Position numbers and translations under genes: made by a program. A stretch of DNA of 64,000 nt, from NCBI RefSeq assembly GCF_030463565.1, contig NC_134643.1, positions 128,632,309 to 128,696,308 of the forward strand, written 5' to 3'. Positions within the stretch are counted from its first letter, which is position 1. Each line of letters opens with the position of its first letter. Positions 24,501 to 58,200 of this stretch are shown piece by piece. A model generated the notes under the pieces. That model searched no databases. It saw only the letters and a program-made list of their open reading frames with translations, and was not told the DNA's origin. Source of the DNA: Pelecanus crispus. Its lineage: Eukaryota; Chordata; Aves; Pelecaniformes; Pelecanidae.

Positions 24501-27400
24501 GCCTTCCTCCAAGGGGCCCCGCAGGTAGCACCCTGCGCTGAGCTTGCTTGAACTTGAGCTTCAGCTCGAACTTGTCTGGGCACCACCTGCACCCCTCCTT
24601 TCCCCTGCTGTCGGCATCATCGCAAGGGAAGCAGTCAATGCTGGTTGGCTTTGACCTGCCCCAGGGGTAGATCGTCACCCTCACCGGCCTCTTCCCCGTG
24701 CTGTATCCCTGAGCTCCCAGCCGGAGCGCCTCCTCTGCCTGGTTTCCACACAGGCTAAAGCAGCCATGGAAGATGGAGCTTCCCCACCACCCTGATCTCT
24801 TGGCCCATCTCAGCCACTGCGTCATTGGGCCACGACCCTCCGCTGTGGATCCAGACAAAACGGCTCTGACCTAGGGAAGCTCAGGCTTAAAAGCCCTCTT
24901 CCTAGCCCTCTACGCCAAGTACAATTTTTGCTTGAGCCCCTTTCCCAGATCAGGACAGCAACCAAGGGTGAGCACCCTCTTTCCTATCATCTCAGTCTAA
25001 TCCCTGCATATTCCATCTCCTAATCAATGAATGTATTTGTGGTCAGGACATCACCAACTGTGGAGTCCCCAGTCCTTGCCCACCTTTGTTCCAAGAATCT
25101 GCTACACTATGCTGAACTGAGCCAAGCTGTGCTTATTTCATCAAAGCAACACGATTTTAATTCTACTTTGAAATTCCTTCTTCCAACTAGAAAGGTGTAG
25201 ATTCAGGATACTTTGTCTTTAGGACTGACAAGTTATCTGCCATATAAATTCAGGAAATTTTGGCAATTTTCCGTCACTAGTTACTTCTCACTTTCTAGTG
25301 ACCTTTCTCTAAATGCTTCTTACATAGCTACCAACATCACTACTTCTAAAATGTAACCACAGGTAGGACTTCACTTCTCCAAAAAAGAGAAGAGATACTG
25401 CTCCGAAGTTATGTACCTGAAGGAAAGCTTAAAAATCAAATGCTGTGGTGAATATATTATATTTAGGGAAGAACTTAAATTAGGCTCGGAAATATGCAGC
25501 TATTCGTTCTCCCCATTTATGCGATCCCTTTGTTGTCACGCTCCTCCAGGACGGTTCCCAGATCCACAGTTCAGTAGCAAATGTTGCTATTTGTTCTAAA
25601 TCCCTCTTATCTTCAATTCAACTTTTTACTATTTTTTTTTTTTTAAACACCCATTTGTATCTCTGGTTTTATCCATCCCCTAATAACGCTTTTTTTTCTA
25701 TCAGTCTGTACCTTTCAAAAACTCTTGCAATAAATGCCATGTCTTTGGCCACTTTCATTCTTTTACGTTTTTAATTTGCCTGCTACAATTATTTGTAGCC
25801 ACAAGCAAATCAGAATCACTTGCAGTATGGCTCAGCTGTGGAGCTCAATGGCCCCAAGACTGAGGTTCCTTGGAAAGAGAGTTAGCTCCCCACGTTCAGC
25901 TTTGGACTCCCACCTCCCTCCCGCCCTGCCCAGCTGCTAACGTTTGGAAATATGCAGAGATTACAAATATTTCACTTGCGTCATGCGCTCCGTAATTTAA
26001 GAAGCAGAAGTGCTTCGTAATAACTACAATTGATAAAACATGAACTTGTGCTTTTTTAATAAAATGAAACAAAAGCATTCTAAATCATAGCAGCTTATAG
26101 ATCAAAACTGTCCATCGGTTAGGAGCATCATTACGAAGTATGAAAACTGCAAAATATTAAAGCCCTGCAGCAATTCAAATCCATGACAAAACCTTCAAGC
26201 AGAGTGAGCAATACTGCCTGATGCTTGACTGATTTGGTCTACCTGTTCATTGGTGAAACAGGAATTTTCTTCCCTGGTAATGGCATATCCTCTTTTCCAA
26301 AGGGGAGGAAAGGTACAAAGCCCTTTTGATTAGCACACAGTAGCTCTTTCCCTAGTTAGCAATACTCTTTTACAGCACTGAGAAACGAGGACTTTTTGTT
26401 TACCGTTAGTTGAGGTAAGTTATCTTACTTTTATTTGGGTTTAAGACTACTGTAAAGGAGTAGCTTTTCAGTTGCAGCATGGTTTGTCAAGATTACAATA
26501 TTTATGACTGCATAAAATACATTAAGTAGAAAAATTATGATTTGTAGAGTTTGTTATCAAGAGCTGAGACTTACATCTTTACAGAACTGCAAATACTGGC
26601 TTCCTAACTGCTAGTTGATAATTTTGCTGGCAAGAGCATTTGTTATACTTTTCTTTAATCTCTATACCCTTTTGTCCAACTGTTGTAAGAACTAGCAAGA
26701 AAGTCATAACTATGGTTAAACTGTTGTAACAGCGTTAGACAAGCTGTACTGATTCTTCATTAAAATACCCTTCGTTTGAAGCTACAAATGTAAGAGGTGA
26801 TTATTTTTGTTCAAAAGAAACTATCAGCATGCTCTGTGCCTTTAACACTTCACATTGATTACAAAAAATTTAACAATGCAATCACTAACATACCCCACTA
26901 ATGAGAAATTATGAGAAATTGTTTGATGCAGTATCTCCTGCATCAGTCAACTCTGATCGATAAGAAAGCTATCAATTTTGAAATTTAGGTTTAATGCATT
27001 TTCAAGACGCTAATGAGAAAGGAGCAACTTAAAATAAATACCACCATTAAAACTGCAAACTGTTACAATGATATATTATAAACTTGCCCTAAATAAACCT
27101 AGTGCTTCAGAAATTTACCAGTGAATTCGTATTACAAAATATGTGAAAATACAATAGAATACCACAAAACAACGTCCTTTTTTGGGGTCAACAATGACGC
27201 CAAGATGATTCACTCTTAACTTTTTAAATTGTTAATAGAACATATTGTAATATGTAAGTCGCAATTTGGTTGAATTCTAGAGAATATCCCCACCCAAACT
27301 CAAATTCACCTTTTTCATTCCTCCTCTAAAACTAGTGCCAAACTTCTGTCAAAGCTGGTATTTTCTTGAAGAGCTTTAAAGTTTAGCCGTTACTTATTGT
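21515..27400. other. Intergenic region, KDM6A side, including base-composition boundary
   Basis: I see no gene here. GC-rich sequence persists to about 24.9 kb, including an interrupted C-run at 24332-24352. From about 25-26 kb onward the sequence becomes AT-rich and stays so through KDM6A. Open frames between 22.0 and 24.9 kb are GC-driven and resemble no family. Confidence 0.7.
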
Positions 27401-28618
27401 CTACTACTACATTTTGGCAGCAACTATTTATTGGTCTGTTATTGCAAAAAGTGCAATTTAACAATAAACCAGTCTGAAGGTCATTTTATGTCTTGAGGAT
27501 ACATACCATATATTTCTTTAAAAATAATCATACTTTTGTAAGCAATACTTTACAGTAGACACCTCAAATCTACCATAGATGTAAAACTTAAAACGAGAAA
27601 AATTTAGTCTCTAAATCTTTATACACATATTTATATTCGAGTTTCTATATATATTATATATATACACAAGCACAAGAGTATATATAAAATATATATAATC
27701 AGATTCAAAAAAGAACAAAAACTGGGCACTGTACATAAAATCTTTTTAAAACTCAAACAATAGAAAAACTTTAAACATTAAACAATTTTAATAAAAGTTT
27801 CTGTACAATGCTAAGCAGTTTTATTTACATATAGAAAATGTAATAGGAGTAGTGTTTGAAATTACAGAACTCCTTAAAATTTCATGGCAGGTAATCTGGA
27901 AAAAATAACAGCATTCCATTCACAAATATTTTCAAGCAATAAATATGTATTTATAAATAGTGTAAATTTACATCAAGATTAGAAACAAAAATCACAAATC
28001 TGAAGTTTATTCCTTAGTCTATGTGCAACCCATTTATCTTTGTGACTTGGCTGTTAATTGTTTTAAATTTTATTTAGGAACCAAAAGTGTAACCGTCATG
28101 GTTTCAAAACAAGACAGAAAAACATAAAAGCAGTAAAAAATTTATATCGCCTAACTCTTCACATTAAAAAAAAAAAAAAAAAAAAAGTTGCCCAAAGAAA
28201 GACTTAAAATTTCTAACTACCTTACAAAGAAATGACCAGCTAAGCTAGTACTTTTTCCAAGGGAAATTCTGAAGGGGAAAAATGGATGAAACCAACTCAT
28301 CAGCCCAGAAACAGAGAAATACAAAAGAGGTGGTCTTCAAGTCAGTAGTCTGTATAATGTTGCCAGTTTTGTCAGATATATACAAAACATGGAATTATTT
28401 TTTTGAAGTACAGCTGGATGAGCTTTATTTGTTTTGAGTTCTGGAGTAGGAGGCAGTGCTCTCTCCTGTCCAGTTGGTTGACACTCCGCACTTGGAAGGT
28501 TGCATAGACACAGCTTTCAGCCAGCAGCCTTACGGGATAGCTACAAAAATCAGTGGTGCAGAACTGGGTCACTTCCTGAATATCAGAAAAGTTTTCATTT
28601 AATGTCCATGAAAAAATG
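27401..28618 (-). other. KDM6A: KDM6A 3' UTR (approximate)
   Basis: This AT-rich sequence follows the KDM6A stop on the minus strand. It contains an A-run of 21 at 28166-28186 (T-run in the transcript), a TA-rich stretch at 27645-27698 and several AATAAA hexamers. The end is inferred from the hexamer at 27427-27432, giving about 1.2 kb, similar to my recollection of the mammalian UTR length. Confidence 0.55.
27427..27432 (-). other. KDM6A: Candidate distal poly(A) signal of KDM6A
   Basis: AATAAA on the minus strand about 1.19 kb after the stop. Other canonical hexamers lie nearer the stop, for example at 27820-27825 and 28069-28074, so alternative polyadenylation is possible. Choice of the distal one is inference. 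Confidence 0.4.
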
Positions 28619-49282
<20,664 letters not shown>

Positions 49283-52220
49283 CTAAAAGGAAAGAAGAGC
49301 TGCATCTGTCAATACTTGACAAATAAAATAAATATATATTAGTGTCATCTCTTCTGCAAAATAATGATGTATAAGGAGAAACCTTAATTCAAGATGCAAA
49401 TAAAGCGCATACATTTTAATCAGGAATTCTGTGTATAATTTGATAATATTCAAAATAATTACCATTTTGCCTGCCAAATCTGCAACATCACCAGTATTAG
49501 TTAAAAATATAGCCATTTTAAATAAAAGCAAGTATGACTCGTTTGACAAAATTTAACAGAGAAAAGCGGGTTTCAAGTAGAAATAGAGAAGAACCTTATT
49601 AGGTCAGCACTGGCTGGTGGATGATCAGTTCATAGCAGCTGAGATAATGCAGTCTGGTAATGCTGTGCATAGCGCTGTGGCAGAGCACAAAGTCACAAAA
49701 TGACAATGCCTCAGCCAAAAAAACTGCTGAGTCACAAAACCCAGCTACAACTATACTAATGACATTAAATTGAACAACCACCTACCCCTCTCTGATCTCC
49801 ACATTTTGAAGCCACAAGGAGCCACTGCTGCATAATCCATTTGTTTGAGCAACAGAGGAAAGGACCTACCCGCAGTGAGTTGCTGCGTCAACACTCGTAC
49901 GTGTACTCAAGCGAGAACCTAGCTTGTTGTATTTGCAGCCTTCCTCTGGAGACTTCCAGATGGGGATAACCCACCGCACACGTGTTAACTTTTCCTATAA
50001 TGAATGACCTGAAAATCTGCGTTCTGAGCTTAGTCTATGTTCAATTTCCAGTCACTATCACCAGAAAGTATTTATTAACAAAACCATCCCTTAAATTTTT
50101 GTTTGTTAAAAATGACTCAACTACTTCAAAATTCTTCAAAACTAAACACTATTCAAATCCTTCTTCCAGCCTCACTTGATTCACTAGCTGTTGTTACCAT
50201 CTCTCAACACCCCACAAAATAGGATATTTCTAATGCATAACTTAGTCATGTATCTTCATAAAACTCACTGGTTAAAAAAAAGTTGTTCTGGTAACAACAG
50301 TCTTCAGCAGAAAACGCATCTGACTTATATTAGATGAAACTCCTAGCAATACAGCTTGTCTCAAACACAGAAACTGTGATACCAGCACTGAGAAACATCA
50401 CAGAGCTGGATGCTGGCATGTGAGGGCACGGCTTCAAAATTAGGCTACCACAAAACGCGAGTAAGATGGACTTCGGGCTTGAGATCAGATCAGACTGACC
50501 GTTATGACACGCACTTTAAAGAAAATGAGCAAACATCTCACCTACCCCAGGCTGCAGCAAAGACAAGCATCCTGAGAAACCGGTGCTCATCACGACAAAC
50601 AAGTCAGTCATTCAGTTCAGAACTTATGCCAGATTTCTAACTCATACACTGCTCTCCTCTGACAGAAGATCAGAGACATATTTAACAACTGTCTCCAAAG
50701 CACGCCTGTCAAAATACCAAACACAGCTTATTCCTTGTGCCAGGCGAGTCTAATGCCAGAATAGATTGCAACTTCAAAGAAACTGAAAGAGCAATGTGGA
50801 AGCTTTGATTAGGCATCACCCAACTTGACAAAAACCTCACTGACCAATGCCTAATGTCTGATGTAGTTCTTGCGAAGACCTTATTGCCACCCCCCCCCAA
50901 ACTGAAGAAAAATGGCAATATAAAATCACCATCACCCAAAGAGATCTATCAAACACAGTTGCATGAATCTGAGATTCAGGCCATCTATACAAACTGAAAC
51001 TATAAACTGAATAGCAGGTATTATAACCTTTGCAACTATAATCTTTGCATTACCAAACTGAAAAATAAAACCAAGAAAAGCAAATGCATACTATTAAAAG
51101 TCAAAAGAGAACTATGACAACATTCAGTTTGAATTGATAAACAGCTCTCAGGCAACTTCTGAGGCAAGTAAGATTGAGTGAGACTGAACCTGAAGAAAGA
51201 GAGACATTGCTCAGAACTAGCGTGACTTAAGGTACTGTAGTCACAAAAAGATAATCACCCCAGCAAAAGCTCAGTAAAGCCAGGGTACATGGGGTCTTCA
51301 GGGAAGGCGGACGGACAACAGAGAAAGGAGAAACTCCTGTAGCTTAGAGAAATTACAGGTCTGAAAAGGCAAAGGATATACAGAAGAAAGCAGACAGTAT
51401 AGAGGAAAAGATCAGATGAACAGAGATATCTCATAAACCCACCACTTGAAGCTGATACTACCAGATGTATGCCACAGTTTCCCATTAAGTTACTAAAACC
51501 CTGTGTGGAAATTTCAAGAGAGGAAAGGGGCCAAAGAAAAGCACAGCTGAAATAGGAAAATGCTCGTAATTCAAGTGGCACAGGAAACAGATGGGTAGAA
51601 TATTGGAAGTTGTCTTTAACAGACCAGTTTCACTCTATCATCTTTTTTTTTTGCCCATGAATCAGAATAACTTACTATTAATAACAAAACAAGAGAGCTA
51701 TTAAAGAATAACGCTGTAATTGAGAGTGTGCAAAACAGAGCAACAGAAATTATAAAAAAAACCACAGAAGTACTAAAAAGATTTGCTACCGGCACCTGAA
51801 TGAAGTGGTGTGAGTATCCACTGCTGGCCTCTCCACCTCTGGAAATACAGAACTATGGCCAGTGCAAGGAAAGTGTAAGACCCTTTTTGACCACAGCAAC
51901 CGCGAGGAAAATCTCACACATCTCTGTTTCAGGAGTGTATTTTTTGTAAGAGGATTTCATGCTGGCTGAAAGAGGCAACAGGTGCAGTACTTGAGAAAAA
52001 CCAAGCCTGATTTAGGCCCCAAAAAGAAACTGGATACCCAAACAGTCACCTGCAATGCTGTGATGGACGGATGAAGAGGACAGGCTTCATTCATTTAAAT
52101 TGACTTTCCAGAGGGAACTGGCTTTTCACAGACTGCGCAGGCAGGAGAACACCGCTCCTTCCCGCAGAGCGGAAGGAGAAGGCAGGAGCGGCTGTCAGCC
52201 TCAGAACGGTAAGGACACGG

Positions 52221-52239
52221 GTGCGCACGCGTGTGCGCG
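52221..52239. other. 19-base alternating purine-pyrimidine run (possible Z-DNA)
   Basis: The run GTGCGCACGCGTGTGCGCG alternates strictly and is CG/TG based, the pattern that favours Z-DNA. It lies in a small GC-richer patch inside the AT-rich KDM6A intron 17. Confidence 0.6.
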
Positions 52240-55200
52240 GCACTGTCCTGAGTCAAAGCTGCAGCTCTCACAGCCCACTGCGGTTTGCTCCACGGGTAAA
52301 AGCAACAACAAGTCATTCAGCTGCTTCACCCTGAGGACCAAACTCATGCTGCCATGCTTATGAGTGACACCAACCGCTATGGATAAAATAGGTGCCCGGA
52401 TTTCATGTAATTAAGGGATCTCTTGAATAATCAATCGCCAGATTCATTAAAACACCCCTATTTGACATTTTACTGCTTTCTAGGATACCTTCCCACACCT
52501 TCTTAAATGCAGTTTACAGCCTTCAGTCTTTGAGAACAACTTCCCCCTGGCTGTACCGAAACACACAGTTAACCAGAAGCAGAGGTGTGCTTCACAACAG
52601 TCACCTGTCCTCTTCGTTATATAGCACTCACTCCCAGTCTGTGCTTTTAGGAAGTATTAACACAAATAATTTAATGTTATCTAGGGATTTCTTGACAAAT
52701 GGAGACCGATGGCTTAGCCAGAGATAATGCCTTCATCTGTCTACCACACCCCTTCCCTCGAGTTCACTATTTTCACTGCATGGACAACCCAGTAGCTTGT
52801 TATGCAGCTGGGACGTCCCTGCCCCATGGGAAGATGGCTTCCAGCTGCTCTAGCCTCAGCGACTCCCCTGTCAGAGCCTGACATCACTATCAAAAACTAA
52901 ATAAAACAAGACCAAAATCTGATCCCAAGGCAATGTCACTGAAATGTTTACAATTCCACGAAACTTATCAGGAAACTCATCAGAAACCTATATCATAGTT
53001 CCTATACACTTCATAGGTACTCTATTGACTTTGTGTCATCCTAGTTGACTAAAAAAAGATATCATGCAACTTTAAAGCCAACTGTTACACAGCTGTATTA
53101 ACTCTATTTTATTATACAAACTCTCAACTACATCAAGAATATTCAAGTTAACATAATAAAGCTTATTTTCCAAGAACCAGGACTCATTATCATTAATTAC
53201 TATCCTTTACATTTATTAAATTAATCACCTCAATAATTTTATTATTTCACTCAAGCCTACTGTCAGACTGAGGGGATTACTTTTATTTCTCAGAAAGTAG
53301 TTCCATAGTGCTTTTCAAGTCCTCTGGAACTTTTCTGTTTTCCAAGAAGTAGAAAAAAAAACATCTGTATGAACAACAAACAATTCTCTGGCCTGCTCTT
53401 TCAGAGCTCATGGATGTACATTATCCAGATCTCTGGATTAAAAGTGACAAATGTAAGTCTAACTACTGTTTAACCTTCTCCTTGATTATTGTGAAAACAG
53501 AGAGTGTGTTATTGTACATGCCATGATGTGAACATCGTATCTGCCTTTTTCCCAAGCACAGAACAAAAATATTTACTGAACTCTCTTGCCTCTATTGAGT
53601 ATTCTAATAGCTCTGTGCAGTCATTAAGCATTAATGGGTTTTGTTTCTTCTTTTTCATTCTTGGCTATAGTTTTCCTCTTCCAATCTTCATTTCTGAGTT
53701 TTGTAGAACTCTTAGCTGCACTACTTTTAAAAATATTACCCCTTTTTGTTTTTAATTGGGACATTGTGACTTTTTGAGGATAATGAAAAGTTCCTAAACA
53801 ATTTCCAGTTATCTACACATTTGGATTTTAGGTGCACTTCACAGGCCAAAACAGAGTAAGTTACAATCATTTGCACCTAAGCAGTTATTTTTGTTGTGAA
53901 GTCAGTCTGTAAGTGAATTATTATTTGAGGATTAGCTGCATGAGAATTAACAAGGTTTTACCACTCGAGAGATTATAGTTATTCAGAAGAACAAAATTAA
54001 TACCCTCTCTTCCCCAAATAAAAATTGTATTTAACATGAATATAAGGAACTGTGGATTGTGTGATACTCTATCTCAAATCTATCAGAATTAATTAATCTA
54101 CAAAGAAGAATGAACAAAATATTTAAAAGTGTGCCTGCAGAAGGAATCAGTTGAAGCACAGGGATGCACAGTACTTACTTGACCCAGTCCTGATTCAAAA
54201 CAGAAATACCTGGCCTTTCTTAACAATCAGTGGATACAATTAATTGCTTTCATGCTGCAAGTTATTAGAAAAACACAGAAAAATGTCTGTCAACACTCAT
54301 CACCCTGGAAAGGAGGCAGTTACTCACAATACCTAACTTGGGCTCTCTGAGGCTCACCTCCCCAAGCTCCTTCTATAGTTAGTAGAGAGATGAGCTCTCA
54401 AAGGGGAATATAAAGAAGTTAAGTCAAGCTTACATTATGCTTAAATGCAAGTAATGCCAGATAATTATACAACCTGTTTCTCATGCAATTCTCTATGCCA
54501 GCTTTTCACAATCAGGTACTAGCTGGCAATACTCCCAGAGATCTTTCTTTTTAAACCTAAAGAAAATCCTACAAGCGAAGTGTGGATTTTCTCATTGTGC
54601 AAATATATTTCTAATAATTTTTGAATTCTGTTCTGGTTTTGACCTCAATAGTATAGGTTGGCAGTGAATTTCATAGGTTAATTATATGTTATGTAAGATG
54701 TAGTGTTCCTTTTTTCTTAATGACTTTTACATCTTTCCATTTCATTGCTAATCACCTTGTTCTTAGGTTATAAGACAAACAGAATCACATCAATGACTTA
54801 TGTAAGAAAAGCATTATAACAAGTGGTAGCAAACTTTTTCATATGCTTGCCTTCCTCCCAAACTGTATTTCCTATGTTCTTTTACTCCCAGATAATTCTG
54901 CTTCCCATCTGCAGATTTCTGTATTTGACTTCTGAAACAAAATGGAATGTCTCACTCTAAGCAGGGTTTAGCTTGTGAAATCACAGTATTTCAAAATCCA
55001 TTCTTAAAACTTTTGCTATGGTAAAGTTGACTTGCCAGAAGTAATGTGCCTTTAGAACAACTGAACAATTTTGCCTTCAAGCCAAAAAAGTCCTTTGCTT
55101 ACAGACAAAGAAACCTCCCAATAAAACAAGAATTGCTTTTGTTGTTTTTGTTTTTAAGAAGAAAACACAAAGTTAATCCATCTCCTTTCTCTGCAAAGTA

Positions 55201-58200
55201 CTTCCCCCCCCAAATAGATTTAGGCTCTTTACCTCTCTATTGCAGGTTTCCCAAACCAGTGATTCACTAATTGACTTCACAAAGCAGGCTTAATTGCCAG
55301 GGAGCAGCACCTTTAGAAAGATCGGCCAAAGTTTGCTTCTGCCCCAGGCTTCAACACAGAGCCCACCAAGCCACGAGATGCCTGTCCACTTTAGCCTCTG
55401 CATTGCTTTCCCCACTCCTCCCCATGAAGCTTATTTCTGAAGCCTGTGTACATGCTGACCATTTATCAGACCTTTTCCCAGACTGTTTAGCCGAAACCAT
55501 CCTCTGTTTGCCATCCTATACTTTTATCATTTTATACGGTCCCTTGAGAGGCAGCTCATCTCTCCTGGTCTCCTGCCACTTTCTTTTCTCAATGGGTTGC
55601 TCTCTACTCTTCCTCTTTGCACACCAAGCAAAAAGAACTCTAAAAAGGCATGTTAGCCCCTTTTAATAGGCATTACCATCAAGCCTACACCTCTCATTTG
55701 CCTTTCCCAATTAAGCCAAACAGGTAAAGCTTTCTTTCAAGTTGAGAAATGCCTTACTTTTCAAACTAGTCTTTCCATGTATCACCATAAAAATGACAAC
55801 AGCAACTTTCAGCTGATACAAAGTTGCTTGGTTATCCAGCTGGGCTCTTTAGAATTGTTTGAGGACCTCTTGCACGGACTTCTCTAAGCCATTATCAAAC
55901 AAAAGTTTTGTTTGGAGTTTTGCCTGTTCTTTCAAGGCTGTGAACAAGCTCTAAAAAATAATGATAAAAAAATTACTAAGATATTTCTTATTTCTTTTAT
56001 GAGAAACAAAACAAGTCAAGTCAGGAACTTCTCCACACTGCTTAAAGGAAGGACTTGACCTCGCACCAGTTTTAGAGAGGGCAAGTGATGGACCCTCTTA
56101 ACTGAGATGGATACTGGATTTTTAACATCACTCCTCCAGAATGTTAATTAGATGCACCAGTTGAAACACAGCTAGAAATCAGCTGGTTTCACTTCAGTAG
56201 AAATAAACAGCTTGAGTATTAAATCTCAGGTCTTGTGATAACATTTCATTAATTCTCCTTTCAGAAGGATTGCTCACAGGGGAAAGATACTTACACTTCT
56301 AAGAGTCCAGAAAAGAGCTTTTGAAAACAGCCTTTTTAAGGAGACCTGATACACAACTAGACAAAACAGCACACTCTTCTTTTTATCCCCATATTAACAA
56401 TCGGCTTTTCTAATAAAAAACTCAGAGCAGTTATTCCTAGCATATTTTCTTCTTTTAATCACATGGTTTTCACTTATGCTCAAAATTATTATTATTTTTT
56501 TTTAAAATGACCTCAACAGGGGATTTTCTCTAGGAATCTAAGGAAGGATAATTAATTTAATAGTCCACTCTTTTACCTGATATTTTGCTCAGAAGCTTAA
56601 AGAAATTATGTTTACTATGTAGACAGTTTACCAAACATTATAATTTAGTTGTTTTATAACCACCTTAAAATTTACTGTTGCAACCAGTTTTATTGGTAGG
56701 GAAGACTAACAAAATCACACTTACACTTCCCAGAATCACCTCCTCAATTCTCTTTCATCCGTACACTCCAACAGCAGTTTAACAAGGTGAGCACATTTGT
56801 TACCCTACTGTTCTCCTGAACGGCATCTTAATGAGATTTGCATATTTTAGTCAACAGCTCAGCTACTGCATTTCTAAATTCCTTGTAGCTTTTCAATGAA
56901 CATTGTCTAGCCCTTGAAGGGAAGCTCCTTGCAGAAGTATCAATTGCTATGCCAGCACCTTCTGTTTGACCCGTTCTCAGCCTCCTGAACAACCTCATTT
57001 CACCACATGAATAGAATAGGTCTCTGTTAAGTATTTCCTCAACATTCTCACCGAGGAAGATGGATATAAAGAAACTTTTCAGCCTCTGCAATGATCTTGC
57101 CCTACTTAAGCACTCACTTTAGTCTCTGGCAAAACAAAACATTTACCAAGTCTGTTCCTACAGACCAGACAACCTATTCACGTATAATAAAACCAGAATC
57201 AAACGGAGTTTTCTATTTGGCAGGTGTTTTGCATTTTATGATACAAACCATCTCCTTTCACCTAATGGCTTCACATGAGCAGCTTTTATGAGGACAACAC
57301 TTGTTTACATAAAGCAAAATTACAATCTCCCAGCGCTTATTTTTGCTTGACTGCTTCCATTTTTTTTTTATTGTAATGCATGATTTCTGAACCCCTGTTC
57401 TAATAATTGCTTTTACCTTAAAAAACACCAAACTTCCATCTCTGTGATGCTCCTTTATTCTTAAGCAACAAGCAAAATCCTAGCAACATTAACAAACAAG
57501 TCAGGTTTTGGTGGTTAGTATTACCATGTTGCTTCCCGATACAATCCCTCCTATGAGATGAGGAACTTCATTATACTGCAGTTCACTATCCTGTAGTAGA
57601 TCAATTATAGTTACATTGTGAATCAACTCCTGTGCATTACTTAATCCCAAACTGCTAATAATTTCAGGTCTTTTGTGCTCTAAGCACAAATAAACCTGTA
57701 GGGTCTAAAAGATGTAAAAAATGGCTTCTCTTAGACCAGACCTTTTTTTAAACCTGTAAGCATTTGGAAAAAAAAAAAAAGATTATTTAACAAATAGACT
57801 TCTGAGGAATTTCAGTGTGACTTACAAGTAACATAAACACTCTGGTCTTGGAAGTAAGCATATAGTAAACAGAACCAAATGCAGAATAATGAGGAGGAAA
57901 GTAAAAATGATTAATCTAGAGCTCCAGCTATAAAAAAAGCACGTTACGTCCACCTGTTCCTGCCTGCCAAAATATCTTTTTTCCCTAGAGAATACCATCA
58001 GGACAATAGGGCAACAGACTGTATCAAGTAAGTATTGTCAGACAGCAAGAAGAATACGCCAGAAGATATCAGAATATAATTATCCACATTAGAGATGAAG
58101 CCGGAAAGTCTTTCTGAACATATCAAATGAAATAAGGGTATGTATGCAACAACTGGCAAATATTAACACATTTAAGGCCCAAGCCAGTGTAGCTCCAATA

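Noticed and set aside
24000..24560. GC-rich segment as a CpG island or gene start
   Set aside because: By eye the CpG number is only about a third of that expected from its GC content, and no exon or promoter arrangement follows it.
28372..28572. 66-codon frame downstream of the KDM6A stop
   Set aside because: It lies in the 3' UTR and has no recognised similarity.
51711..52060. Stretch faintly reminiscent of LINE sequence (GAGAGTGTGCAAAACAGAGC)
   Set aside because: The resemblance is limited to about 30 bases and does not continue, so I do not call a repeat.
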